Below are positions 1 to 7,532 of a stretch of DNA of 64,000 nt, piece after piece. How positions within the stretch are numbered: the first letter of the stretch is position 1; each line of letters starts with the position of its first letter. Where the stretch lies: the NCBI RefSeq assembly GCF_002156385.1, contig NZ_MVJM01000003.1:855504-919503 (forward strand), read 5' to 3'. The stretch is from Halalkalibacter urbisdiaboli (GTDB taxonomy: Bacteria; Bacillota; Bacilli; Bacillales; Bacillaceae_D). The translations under genes were made by a program, and so were the position numbers. Under the pieces are notes generated by a model, which had not been told where the DNA came from, made no database searches, and saw only the letters and a list, made by a program, of their open reading frames with translations.

Positions 1-1467
1 TGAGACTTTCAGACTTCGATTATCATAGGAACCCATTGAACCGACAAAATAAAGAATTTCAAAATCAGGATTATCTTTAACGGTTGGGACGGGCACTCCA
101 TCTATCCATTCCGTCCACTTGCTGCGGTCCTTTCGATTGATTCCCCATGGATTCCCTTGTCGTTCTATGTTTTGCATAGCACGCTGCCCTTCATGTGGGA
201 CCCGCCCCTCCATTAGAAGCAAGTGTCGACGTAAATCAATAATTTTATCAACATGCTCATTACCAACTGGACATTGGTCTTCACAGTTACGGCAAGTTGT
301 ACAAGCCCAAATTTCATCTTCAGTTATAACATCGCCAACAAGTTCAATTTCAGTTATATTTTTTTCACACGTCTTCCACATTGTTTCCTGTATGCTCATC
401 GTAGGTAGAATGGACGTAATTTGTTCATTCCCCCAATAAACGGGCTTCTTTTGAGCAGCCGAGTGTTGAACAATATGTGAGTCGCTGCTTTCAAACGCAA
501 ACGAAGGCACCCATGGAGTTTTAGAAGTAATGGCAGCTCCTTTTTCTGTTAAATGATCACGCAACTTCACAATAAGATGCATCGGAGATAGAACCTTCCC
601 TGTATTTGACGCAGGACAAGAGTTGGTACAGCGACCACATTCAACGCAAGCATAGAAATCGAGCATTTGATGCTGAGTAAAGTCTTCAATTTTACCAACA
701 CCGAACGATTCGGCTTCCTCATCTTCAAGATCTAGTTTCCGTAACCGACCAATAGGTTCCGTTCGTTTTAATAAAAGATTTAGAGGAGCAACAAGGATGT
801 GAAAGTGCTTCGACTGAGGAACATAAACGAGAAATGCAAGCAGAATAAGTAAATGAGCCCACCAAAAGGTATAAAAGAAGCTGGTTGCTACGATTGCGTT
901 CATTCCAGTAAAAGGGGCTGCGATAAGTGAGGTAATCGGGGCATACCATGAAAAGGTCGCTTCATGTAGCACTCGTTCAAAGGCAAGTGTAAATAGAACC
1001 GTGAGCATTAAAGAAAAAATAAAGTAGATTACGACGCTTGGTTTCTTCCCTCTTTTCAAACGAGGTAGTTTCTCAGCGTAGCGTCTATAGGCAGCATAAC
1101 CTACGGCAAGAAAAATGAGGAGGACAGTTACTTCCTGTATGAATCCAAACACGTGATAACCTGGTAAAGGTAGTCGTTCTATTCCAAGTCCCTTTACGAT
1201 AATATCTAGTGCGCCAAATTGAAGAATAATAAAACCATAGAAAATTAATACATGCATGATCCCACTTTTACGATCCTTCAATAGTTTCTTTTGACCTAAC
1301 ACTTGAGTTATAAAAATGTTGAAGCGTTCATGCCAGTTTTTTTCAATCTCAAACTTTTTTCCAAGCTTAATGTATAAATAGCGATGGTAGATAACTTTCA
1401 TAAATAAATACAAGCTGTAAGCGCTTACAATAGAAAACGCTAAAAATTGTACCCATTGCCAAGCCAC
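1..1467 (-). CDS. fadF: FadF-like membrane Fe-S oxidoreductase (3' end outside window)
   Basis: Membrane-bound iron-sulfur protein that probably passes electrons from electron-transfer flavoprotein to the quinone pool during fatty acid oxidation. The first 489 codons are open down to base 1; the C-terminal cysteine-rich (CCG) domains lie outside the window. The N-terminal half holds several hydrophobic segments. Two [4Fe-4S] ferredoxin-type motifs follow: CVECGRCTNSCP starting at about C274 and CTTCRNCEDQCP at about C389, as in heterodisulfide reductase/GlpC-like proteins. The start is GTG at 1467, preceded by AAAGGACTG. It is divergent from etfBA, which supports the ETF link. Bacillus subtilis FadF (YwjF) is the closest protein I recognise. 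A perfect cre-like palindrome lies inside codons 13-18. Confidence 0.85.
   Translation of the reverse strand, partial: MAWQWVQFLAFSIVSAYSLYLFMKVIYHRYLYIKLGKKFEIEKNWHERFNIFITQVLGQKKLLKDRKSGIMHVLIFYGFIILQFGALDIIVKGLGIERLPLPGYHVFGFIQEVTVLLIFLAVGYAAYRRYAEKLPRLKRGKKPSVVIYFIFSLMLTVLFTLAFERVLHEATFSWYAPITSLIAAPFTGMNAIVATSFFYTFWWAHLLILLAFLVYVPQSKHFHILVAPLNLLLKRTEPIGRLRKLDLEDEEAESFGVGKIEDFTQHQMLDFYACVECGRCTNSCPASNTGKVLSPMHLIVKLRDHLTEKGAAITSKTPWVPSFAFESSDSHIVQHSAAQKKPVYWGNEQITSILPTMSIQETMWKTCEKNITEIELVGDVITEDEIWACTTCRNCEDQCPVGNEHVDKIIDLRRHLLLMEGRVPHEGQRAMQNIERQGNPWGINRKDRSKWTEWIDGVPVPTVKDNPDFEILYFVGSMGSYDNRSLKVS
1416..1429. promoter_or_regulatory. cre-like box (CcpA) inside fadF
   Basis: The 14-bp sequence TGTAAGCGCTTACA is a perfect palindrome and fits the CcpA catabolite-responsive element consensus. 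It lies about 40 bp inside the fadF coding region. Intragenic cre boxes near the start can block elongation, so carbon catabolite repression of fadF is likely. Binding is inferred. Confidence 0.6.
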
Positions 1468-1620
1468 AAAAAATCAGTCCTTTCATGGATATAGCTTAAT
1501 TATGTGCATAGGGAGTCTTTCCCCTACCCTCAATAACAATAAAGGTGTTATGTTGTGTTGATTTACTTATATTTAAAAAGCTTTTGAATTATGCCATTTT
1601 CTATGCAACTTAAAAATTAG

Positions 1621-1644
1621 TGAATGAGTAGCGAAACTCTTTCA
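1621..1644. promoter_or_regulatory. Inverted repeat between fadF and etfB, possible TetR-type operator
   Basis: The arms TGAATGAGT and ACTCTTTCA match as an inverted repeat at 8 of 9 positions, with a 6-bp spacer. The site lies about 80 bp upstream of etfB in the divergent intergenic region. The half-site TGAATGA resembles the Bacillus FadR operator arm, but the spacing is wider than the usual FadR site. It could serve a FadR-like TetR repressor; this is inference. Confidence 0.35.
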
Positions 1645-1722
1645 TACGATTATGTAAATGTTTTCATTTTGTTGCGTGCTAGCTAGGACGAAAATTGTAA
1701 CCATTTGAAAGGAGAATGATCG

Positions 1723-2490
1723 ATGAACATTTATGTCATCATGAAACAAACCTTTGACACCGAGGAAAAAATCATCATTGAAAACGGGAACGTTTCTGAG
1801 GATGAGGTACAGTTCGTCATCAATCCTTATGATGAGTATGCTGTCGAGGAAGCCATTCAACTAAGAGATCAATTTGGCGGTAATGTATGTGTAATCTCAG
1901 TTGGCCCTAAGCGTTCTGCGGAAGCATTAAAAACAGCCTTAGCTATGGGAGCTGATGAAGCTGTCCTTATATCTGACGAAAGAATGTCTGCAGATGAATA
2001 TACGGTTTCAAATGTGTTGGCGTCTTTTTTCAAGGAGAGAGTATATGATCTCATTCTTGGCGGGTACTTTTCCGTCGATAATGGTGCTGGCCAAGTAGCT
2101 ATTCGATTGGCACAAAAGCTAAACATCCCTCATGTCGGCTCAATTACAGAATTAACTATTACAAATCAAGTCGCTACCGTTCATCGAGATGCAGAGGGCG
2201 ATTTAGAGAAGGTTGAAGTTGCTTTACCGGCCCTTTTTACAGCACAGCAAGGTTTAAATGAACCTCGTTATCCTAGTCTGCCAGGGATCATGAAAGCGAA
2301 GAAGAAACCTTTTAAACACTTAACATTAGATGATTTAAAGATAACCGATGCGGAATTAACCCCGAAAACAACTACTACAGCAATTTTACCCCCTCCCAAA
2401 AAAGAAGCAGGTCAAATACTAAAGGGTGAGTTAACAGAGCAAGTAAAGCAGCTTATAGAAAAGCTCCGAAATACCTCAAACGTTATTTAA
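1723..2490 (+). CDS. etfB: Electron transfer flavoprotein beta subunit
   Basis: Small subunit of the heterodimeric electron-transfer flavoprotein, which takes electrons from acyl-CoA dehydrogenases and binds AMP. The 255-residue length is typical. The N-terminus (MNIYVIMKQTFDTEEKI), the central ALAMGADEAVLI segment and the C-terminal PSLPGIMKAKKKP segment are characteristic of EtfB. The start follows AAAGGAG with 8-bp spacing. It is 39 bp upstream of etfA and co-directional, so the two form an operon, divergent from the FadF-like quinone-linked partner. No acyl-CoA dehydrogenase is seen in this window. Confidence 0.95.
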   Translation: MNIYVIMKQTFDTEEKIIIENGNVSEDEVQFVINPYDEYAVEEAIQLRDQFGGNVCVISVGPKRSAEALKTALAMGADEAVLISDERMSADEYTVSNVLASFFKERVYDLILGGYFSVDNGAGQVAIRLAQKLNIPHVGSITELTITNQVATVHRDAEGDLEKVEVALPALFTAQQGLNEPRYPSLPGIMKAKKKPFKHLTLDDLKITDAELTPKTTTTAILPPPKKEAGQILKGELTEQVKQLIEKLRNTSNVI

Positions 2491-2529
2491 CTCCTTTACC
2501 TATAAATTTTACACAAGGAGGAAATCAAC

Positions 2530-3507
2530 ATGAGTAAAACGATTCTCGTCGTTGCTGAACACCGTGATGGTGCATTACGTCAGGTCACATATGAAGCAAT
2601 TGAAGCAGCGAAAGTATCCTCTACTTCTCGTGACCAAATCTGTCTAGCTATCATTGGCAGTCAGCTAGATCACATCGTCACGACCCTTTCAGATTCTGGA
2701 GTGGAAAAGATATATGTCGTGGATCATGAGCAGCTGAAGTATTATCAACCGGAAGCCTATGCATCTGCCCTAAAGCAGGTGATTGATGCTTCTAATCCTA
2801 GGGGAATCATTTTTGGTCACACGGCAATAGGGAGAGATCTAGCCCCTATGATTGCAGCGAGTCTTGATGCAGGTCAAGTATCGGATGTTATTAACATTGG
2901 AAAATTAGGAGAAGAAATTGTCTATACTCGGCCAATTTTTGCAGGCAAAGCATTTGAACAAAAGAAAGTGGAAAGTTCACCCTGGGTTGTGACCATTAGA
3001 CCAAATAATATAACAATAGCAGATAACAAAAATAAAAATGGGAACATTGAAAAAATCGCGTACAATGAACCATCCTCCTTGCAAACTAAAATACTCGAAG
3101 TAGTCCAAAAAACATCAGCCAAGGTTGATTTATCTGAAGCGAAAATTATTATTGCAGGTGGTCGTGGTGTAAAAAGCACGGAAGGGTTTCAACCGTTAGA
3201 AGAGTTAGCTGACCTACTAGGTGGAGCAGTCGGTGCTTCGCGTGGAGCTTGTGACGCTGGCTATTGTGACTATTCAATGCAAATTGGCCAGACAGGTAAG
3301 GTCGTAACTCCTGAAATTTATATCGCATGCGGGATAAGCGGAGCGATTCAGCATGTGGCTGGTATGAGCCAATCTCGTATTATTATCGCAATTAATAAGG
3401 ATGCGGATGCACCGATTTTCAAAATCGCTGATTACGGAATCGTCGGTGACCTCTTTGAAGTTATTCCCCTATTAACAGAGGAATTTAAAAACGTGTTATC
3501 TAATTGA
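2530..3507 (+). CDS. etfA: Electron transfer flavoprotein alpha subunit
   Basis: Large subunit of ETF, carrying the FAD-binding domain. The protein has 325 residues. The C-terminal FAD motif is visible as GAVGASRGACDAGY, QIGQTGKVVTPEIYIACG and ISGAIQH, with INKDADAPIFKIADYGIVGD following, all standard for EtfA. The start ATG follows CAAGGAGGAAATCAAC. The gene ends in TGA, showing that UGA is a normal stop in this genome, and is followed by a strong terminator. Confidence 0.95.
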   Translation: MSKTILVVAEHRDGALRQVTYEAIEAAKVSSTSRDQICLAIIGSQLDHIVTTLSDSGVEKIYVVDHEQLKYYQPEAYASALKQVIDASNPRGIIFGHTAIGRDLAPMIAASLDAGQVSDVINIGKLGEEIVYTRPIFAGKAFEQKKVESSPWVVTIRPNNITIADNKNKNGNIEKIAYNEPSSLQTKILEVVQKTSAKVDLSEAKIIIAGGRGVKSTEGFQPLEELADLLGGAVGASRGACDAGYCDYSMQIGQTGKVVTPEIYIACGISGAIQHVAGMSQSRIIIAINKDADAPIFKIADYGIVGDLFEVIPLLTEEFKNVLSN

Positions 3508-3518
3508 CATTATTTGAA

Positions 3519-3557
3519 ATAGAAAGGAGTGTATAATAACTCCTTTCTATTTTTTTT
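3519..3557 (+). terminator. Rho-independent terminator after etfBA
   Basis: A 12-bp stem (ATAGAAAGGAGT paired with ACTCCTTTCTAT) with an 8-nt loop is followed by a run of eight T. Confidence 0.9.
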
Positions 3558-3666
3558 GCAATTACACTTCATATTCATACGATGAAAGTATCTCCTTTTT
3601 TATTTTGAAAACTGTGTTTTTACACGTAGTGATGAAACATAGTAGTAATATTTAAATCACGAGGCT

Positions 3667-3695
3667 TAATAATAAGCGAATCACCGGACATCCTA
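3667..3695 (+). promoter_or_regulatory. Possible sigma-G promoter for the SASP gene
   Basis: CATCCTA at 3689-3695 matches the SigG -10 consensus (CATHHTA). TAATA at 3667-3671, 17 bp upstream, matches four of five positions of the -35 consensus (GHATR). The site is about 58 bp upstream of the SASP start. Forespore expression is expected for this family. Confidence 0.45.
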
Positions 3696-3753
3696 ATTTT
3701 GAGCACTGTTCGGTGCTTGTCTTTCCTAAACCATTCAAAAGGGGTGTTGAACA

Positions 3754-3945
3754 ATGGCAAGAAACAAATTATTAGTGCCAGGTTCAGAAAGTGCACTTGA
3801 ATCCATGAAACAGGAAATTGCGAATGAATTAGGAGTTGAATTAGGTGCCGACACGACTGCTCGTGCTAACGGTTCTGTTGGAGGAGAAATGACCAAGCGC
3901 TTAGTTGCTTATGCGGAGTACTCTCTTCAGAATCAACAGCAATAG
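3754..3945 (+). CDS. Alpha/beta-type small acid-soluble spore protein
   Basis: DNA-binding protein that coats the chromosome in dormant spores and protects it from UV and heat; it is degraded by the GPR protease at germination. The 63 residues include the family signature [15 protein letters not shown] and the second helix motif [17 protein letters not shown]. The ELGVELGAD region contains the GPR cleavage context. The start follows AAAAGGGGTGTTGAACA. It is transcribed alone, with a possible SigG promoter upstream and a hairpin terminator downstream. Several paralogues normally exist, so no specific ssp letter is assigned. Confidence 0.95.
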   Translation: MARNKLLVPGSESALESMKQEIANELGVELGADTTARANGSVGGEMTKRLVAYAEYSLQNQQQ

Positions 3946-3953
3946 AAAGCAAT

Positions 3954-3984
3954 GAGAATCCCTCCTTTCCATTGAGGGATTCTC
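3954..3984 (+). terminator. Terminator-like hairpin after the SASP gene
   Basis: GAGAATCCCTC pairs perfectly with GAGGGATTCTC across a 9-nt loop. Very similar arms recur at 7032-7042 and 7235-7244, where they are split by a repeat element. Confidence 0.75.
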
Positions 3985-4100
3985 ACCTAATAATCCTAAA
4001 TTTACATCGTTGCAATTGCTATTGCTTTCTCCTTGAGAGCTTTTTCTGTAACAACGAAAATCTTTTCGCTGCCTGAGAAGCATAAAGTAAGCTTACTAAG
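3985..4100 (-). pseudogene. Decayed fragment of a ZIP metal transporter 3' end (copy 1)
   Basis: The minus strand is clearly related to the ZIP-transporter remnant at 7262-7471. Shared stretches include TTTTCGTTGT, AGCTCTCAAG, TTGCAACGATG and TTATGCTT in the same order. Small insertions and deletions destroy the reading frame here. It is preceded by the same hairpin as copy 2. This is a non-coding relic. Confidence 0.6.
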
Positions 4101-4111
4101 TGGACAGCCCC

Positions 4112-4540
4112 TTATTCCTCGTCTCTTATTAAGATGCTTTTATTATCATTATTTGGGATTAATCGAAATAAATGAACCGTTAATAGTCCTCTTTTATACG
4201 AGGCTTCAATTTTATCATTACGTACTGAAAATGGTAGGTTAATGGTTCGATTAATTACTCCTTGATTTATTTCTTCCTGAATGAGACGAAATCCTTTATA
4301 TTCTAGGTTAATAGTACAGCTTATTTCTAGTGTATTCTGGTTGACTACATTCAAGCGGATATCGTCTACTTTTTTTAAGCCAGGTAAGCAAACATTACAA
4401 ATTAACTCATTCTCAGATTCGTATACGTTTACTAGTGGTTGATTACCAATACCGTTAAAGTAATGATCAAATTTCCCCCAAAATTCATCATCAAAAAATC
4501 TTCTAAATGGCTTAGACCATTCATTTGAGAAATTATCCAT
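4112..4540 (-). CDS. Hsp20/alpha-crystallin-family small heat shock protein
   Basis: Small chaperone-like protein of 142 residues. It shows the alpha-crystallin beta-sandwich pattern: PLVNVYESENELICNVCLPG near residues 34-53 and an NRTINLPFSVRNDKIEASYK segment ending in GLLTVHL near residue 127. The ATG at 4540 is chosen because AAAGTGG precedes it; a TTG nine codons upstream has no better site. It lies downstream of gerPF in the same direction with a gap of about 265 bp. Hsp20-type proteins occur in Bacillus spore coats (CotP, for example), so a coat role is plausible but not shown. Confidence 0.75.
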   Translation of the reverse strand: MDNFSNEWSKPFRRFFDDEFWGKFDHYFNGIGNQPLVNVYESENELICNVCLPGLKKVDDIRLNVVNQNTLEISCTINLEYKGFRLIQEEINQGVINRTINLPFSVRNDKIEASYKRGLLTVHLFRLIPNNDNKSILIRDEE

Positions 4541-4805
4541 AAAATTCACCACTTTTAAAAAAATCAATCGAAGTTATTTTTGGAAAATCATGATTGAATG
4601 GTTCCCAAATTAAATAACATTAAGAATGGCTGGTAACTCAAGTGAACTAGTTAATTTTAACCTTAACATCCTCTCCTTCTTTTATAATATCTAATGACTA
4701 ACTTTAAAGAATCCTCATTATATTCTAGATTGTTTAGCACCTTTCAAATGTAATTAATAAACCATATTCACAGCTGAACATTTTCTTATCTATTTCTTAA
4801 TTTAT

Positions 4806-5024
4806 TTATGCATTGCCACCTTGGTTTTGATCAGCAACATCTGGATCAGATGTATTATTTATATTAAACCCGTTATTTGTAACGATAAAATCACCTGTAT
4901 TACCACCACCTGAGCCAGAAACTACTTTATTTGTACTCTTTGGAGAAATATTTAAGGAATCTCCAAAATTCATTACTCCCTCATTTGAATTAACTTTAAT
5001 AGGTCCACCAACGATTGAAGGCAT
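4806..5024 (-). CDS. gerPF: Spore germination protein GerPF
   Basis: Last gene of the gerP operon. GerP proteins act in the inner coat and allow small germinants to pass to the receptors. The 72-residue protein begins MPSIVGGPIKVNSNEGVMNF and contains the GerPF/GerPA-type pattern FGDSLNISPKSTNK and GGGNTGDF. The start at 5024 is set by AAAAGGGTG seven bases upstream; an upstream ATG would add 14 unlikely residues. It resembles gerPA at the other end of the operon, consistent with the two being paralogues. Confidence 0.9.
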   Translation of the reverse strand: MPSIVGGPIKVNSNEGVMNFGDSLNISPKSTNKVVSGSGGGNTGDFIVTNNGFNINNTSDPDVADQNQGGNA

Positions 5025-5098
5025 AATAACACCCTTTTCATTTCTGTATATATTATAATTATTCACAATAAAAAGAAGTGTTCGGGTAAAATATATTG

Positions 5099-5467
5099 TT
5101 AATCGTCTAGTAATTGTCTAATATGTTTAACCCTAGATTCTGCATCAATCGTTTTTGTTGATCCAATATGCAATACACTAGATGCTGCAGTACTTATGAT
5201 GTCAATATGATTTACATAGATAAATGGTGATTGATTATATTTTGTCATTTTTATATTTTCATCAACATTTGGTACTGGTATGGGATTGGTGAAAATTGAG
5301 TATTTTTCAAAGTTACCCTCGTTTCCAAAAAATAATTCCATTTCACGTTGTACAGCTAAAGCTCTAGAGCGTGGTCTAATGCCAGTTGAATCTCCAATCT
5401 CAAATATGGAGCCACTAGATACATTTGTAACGTTAATATTTTTAGTAACTGATGTCCTTTTAAACAA
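5099..5467 (-). CDS. gerPE: Spore germination protein GerPE
   Basis: A 122-residue component of the gerP operon, which affects permeability of the spore coat to germinants. The N-terminal pattern SVTKNINVTNVSSGSIFEIG, followed by GIRPRSRALAVQRE, is typical of GerPE, as is the later motif SSVLHIGST. It sits between gerPD and gerPF in the canonical order, with only 14 bp from gerPD. Confidence 0.9.
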   Translation of the reverse strand: MFKRTSVTKNINVTNVSSGSIFEIGDSTGIRPRSRALAVQREMELFFGNEGNFEKYSIFTNPIPVPNVDENIKMTKYNQSPFIYVNHIDIISTAASSVLHIGSTKTIDAESRVKHIRQLLDD

Positions 5468-5481
5468 AGTATTCCGCTCCT

Positions 5482-5658
5482 TTATTCAGGGGCAAGTGGG
5501 ACAAATGGACCTATAATTAGTGATTCAGGTGGTGTATCAAAAACGGAAGATAAAGCAATAGAATCAGTGTCACCGACTAAAAAGATAGACGAACTCGCGA
5601 CCCCTGTAATCTGAATGTTTTCTACACATATGTTTTTATTTACCACGGTAAAATTCAT
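5482..5658 (-). CDS. gerPD: Spore germination protein GerPD
   Basis: A 58-residue protein that completes the gerP set. It reads MNFTVVNKNICVENIQIT at its start, has SSSIFLVGDTDSIALSS in the middle and ends FDTPPESLIIGPFVPLAPE, which matches GerPD of Bacillus closely. The start at 5658 follows GGGAGAATGATTTTTT. It lies 6 bp downstream of gerPC. Its small size makes it easy to miss. Confidence 0.9.
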   Translation of the reverse strand: MNFTVVNKNICVENIQITGVASSSIFLVGDTDSIALSSVFDTPPESLIIGPFVPLAPE

Positions 5659-5664
5659 AAAAAA

Positions 5665-6273
5665 TCATTCTCCCCTCGGTAAATGTTTAATAAATTCATC
5701 ATACGTTTTATGAATGTCTTCTTTTACTTTATTTATTGTCATTTCTTCAACCTCTGCTAATTTTTTCTTATCAAGATCATTGAAATTTATTTGGTTAAGG
5801 TAATATTGAATCCGATTGTCTATCTGTTTTTTTATATCTTCAATAATGTGGTTACGGTATTCATCATTGATTTGGTAATGATGTTGTTTTTCAATTGAAT
5901 CAATCATCTCGTAACAATCTTCGTTTAAATACTCATATATATGTTGCCGAATGTTATCAAATAACTTTGATTGTTCGTTATTCATTGAAGGCACATTTAA
6001 TTCATTTTGATTAACAGAAAAATCTTCAATTGAACCTCCCCCATTATTTGGAGTTATTCCAATATTTAATGTGCCTTCCAATCTCTCTACTTTTAATTGG
6101 TCAAACTTATATTCAACCCTTTCAATAGTTGAAGTTTGATTTTCTTTTAGCGTATTTATTTCCAATTGGAGCTGTTGAACCACTGACTCTAATTCAGTAA
6201 TTCTTTGATGCTGGTAGTTCAAACAATCATAAATGTGTTGGAGATTTTGTATTATATAAGAATTGTTCCACAT
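5665..6273 (-). CDS. gerPC: Spore germination protein GerPC
   Basis: The largest GerP component, at 202 residues. The N-terminus is a predicted coiled coil (heptads across residues 10-50, including RITELESVVQQLQLEINTLK). A GTLNIGITPN segment follows near residue 68, and the C-terminal half is helical and charged. Length, position between gerPB and gerPD and the NIGITP motif identify GerPC. It is transcribed with its neighbours from the promoter before gerPA. Confidence 0.9.
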   Translation of the reverse strand: MWNNSYIIQNLQHIYDCLNYQHQRITELESVVQQLQLEINTLKENQTSTIERVEYKFDQLKVERLEGTLNIGITPNNGGGSIEDFSVNQNELNVPSMNNEQSKLFDNIRQHIYEYLNEDCYEMIDSIEKQHHYQINDEYRNHIIEDIKKQIDNRIQYYLNQINFNDLDKKKLAEVEEMTINKVKEDIHKTYDEFIKHLPRGE

Positions 6274-6300
6274 TAAAATCTCCTCCTTGATAAAATGTAA

Positions 6301-6522
6301 TTATTCAAATGATGAACCAGTTGGAGGGGCAAGAGGAACAAGTGGGGGGCGTGTACCGTTTTCCTCTATTTCAGGGGCTGGCTCAGTAAAGCCTCCTGTA
6401 TTGTAGAGGTTTGATAATGCTTTTATCATACCTGCACTACCGATTTGTAAAACGGAAGAGTTCGTAATACCACCAACTTTTAAATTGTGTATGACGATAC
6501 TTTGATTAATATGAAAATTCAT
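6301..6522 (-). CDS. gerPB: Spore germination protein GerPB
   Basis: A 73-residue protein with the GerPB pattern MNFHINQSIVIHNLKVGGIT and SVLQIGSAGMIKALSNLYNTG, and a proline-rich tail. It is the second gene of the gerP operon, 23 bp after gerPA. GGGGGAGGTATC precedes its ATG. Confidence 0.9.
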   Translation of the reverse strand: MNFHINQSIVIHNLKVGGITNSSVLQIGSAGMIKALSNLYNTGGFTEPAPEIEENGTRPPLVPLAPPTGSSFE

Positions 6523-6545
6523 ACGATACCTCCCCCAAAATCCTT

Positions 6546-6767
6546 CTATGTGACTGATTTGATGTTTGAATCCGCAAAATCGCTATCATAGGTATTTGTA
6601 GAACTAGAGTCATTTCTTATTTTTATATAATCTCCAGTATTAAATGAACCGGCTCCCGCAAAGGTTTTGGCTGTAGTAGCCGGAGCAATGATGAAGACGT
6701 CTCCAATATTAAAAATGCTACTACTCCCAATACTGTTTACTTTTACAGCTCCTACTATTGCTGGCAT
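6546..6767 (-). CDS. gerPA: Spore germination protein GerPA
   Basis: First gene of the six-gene gerP operon. The 73-residue protein begins MPAIVGAVKVNSIGSSSIFN and has the GAGSFNTGDY motif shared with GerPF. The start at 6767 is chosen because AAAAGGATGG precedes it. A good SigK promoter match lies 39 bp upstream, agreeing with the known mother-cell SigK expression of gerP in Bacillus subtilis. Confidence 0.9.
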   Translation of the reverse strand: MPAIVGAVKVNSIGSSSIFNIGDVFIIAPATTAKTFAGAGSFNTGDYIKIRNDSSSTNTYDSDFADSNIKSVT

Positions 6768-6805
6768 CAAAACCATCCTTTTCAGAAACAATGATTACTA
6801 ATTAA

Positions 6806-6833
6806 TACAATATGAATAATCATAGATAAATGT
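6806..6833 (-). promoter_or_regulatory. Candidate sigma-K promoter for gerPABCDEF
   Basis: On the minus strand, CATATTGTA (6814 down to 6806) matches the SigK -10 consensus CATANNNTA. AC at 6833-6832 with a 17-bp spacer matches the minimal -35. The same -10 sequence and spacing recur before the Gly/Tyr-rich gene at 29.4 kb. Confidence 0.6.
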
Positions 6834-7052
6834 TCACGAAAAGTATTGTGTGTTTTTATATAGATGAATTTGATACTTGTAAGTAATATATTATCTGAAG
6901 GAAGAAAAAATGAAGGAATTAGTTATTTTCTTTCAAGTAGTATTGAATGTACCAACACGTCATCATATATAACAAGTTAAAACACGATCATAAAGAATTT
7001 GTCATCACCCTTGAAACTGCAATAAAAGCAATGAGAATCCCTCTTCTCTTGA

Positions 7053-7218
7053 GGCCACTGAAAAACTACTTCTTTGTAACTCAAAGAAGTAGTAATGGCT
7101 TCGCACGTTGCGCGCCTTGCTACGAGAAAACCACTCGTAGCAAGGCTTTCAAAACCAGGCAACGGCTCCGCACATTACTTAAAGGCCACTGAAAAAGGGA
7201 AAAGCACCCTTTTTCAGT
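7053..7218. repeat. Three-hairpin dispersed repeat, copy A
   Basis: A 166-bp element with three successive perfect or near-perfect hairpins: ACTACTTCTTTG/CAAAGAAGTAGT, GCCTTGCTACGAG/CTCGTAGCAAGGC and ACTGAAAAAGGG/CCCTTTTTCAGT. The middle hairpin is enclosed by CGTTGC/GCAACG and GTAATG/CATTAC pairs. A second full copy is at 17197-17357 and fragments lie near 24.6 and 52.0 kb. It appears to have inserted into a terminator, flanked by CCCTCTTCTCTT on the left and CCCTCCTTCTCTT on the right. No coding potential is seen. Confidence 0.8.
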
Positions 7219-7261
7219 ACCCTCCTTCTCTTTTGGGGGATTCTCTTATCAGTTTTATAAA

Positions 7262-7471
7262 TTATCCTAAAGCTACATCTAAAATCATCATTACAGTGAA
7301 ACCGATCATTAAACTCATCGTTGCAATATCACTATTTCCTTCTTCTTGAGAGCTTGGAATAACCTCCTCGGCCACAACGAAAATCATTGCCCCGGCTGCA
7401 AAGCATAAGGTATAAGGCAAGATTGGTTGAATAAAAATGACAGCCATTGCCCCAATAATATAGAATATAGG
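7262..7471 (-). pseudogene. C-terminal remnant of a ZIP-family metal transporter (copy 2)
   Basis: About 70 codons on the minus strand encode the end of a ZIP-type divalent metal transporter. The visible pattern is HPIFYIIGAMAV, then LPYTLCFAAGAMIFVVAEEV, then EEGNSDIATMSLMIGF and MMILDVALG before the stop. Intact ZIP proteins are about 240-270 residues, so three quarters of the gene is gone. The sequence loses similarity upstream of about 7471, where the OsmC gene region begins. A more decayed copy is at 3985-4100. Confidence 0.75.
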
Positions 7472-7532
7472 GTGAATGGTTGCGTGCGTGTTTAGCTTTT
7501 AGCTAAGCTTATAGTAAGGAGTGTGATGTGAT

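Noticed and set aside
6910-6972. A 20-codon ORF after AAGGAAG on the plus strand
   Set aside because: No gene follows that it could control as a leader, and the sequence has no recognisable family.
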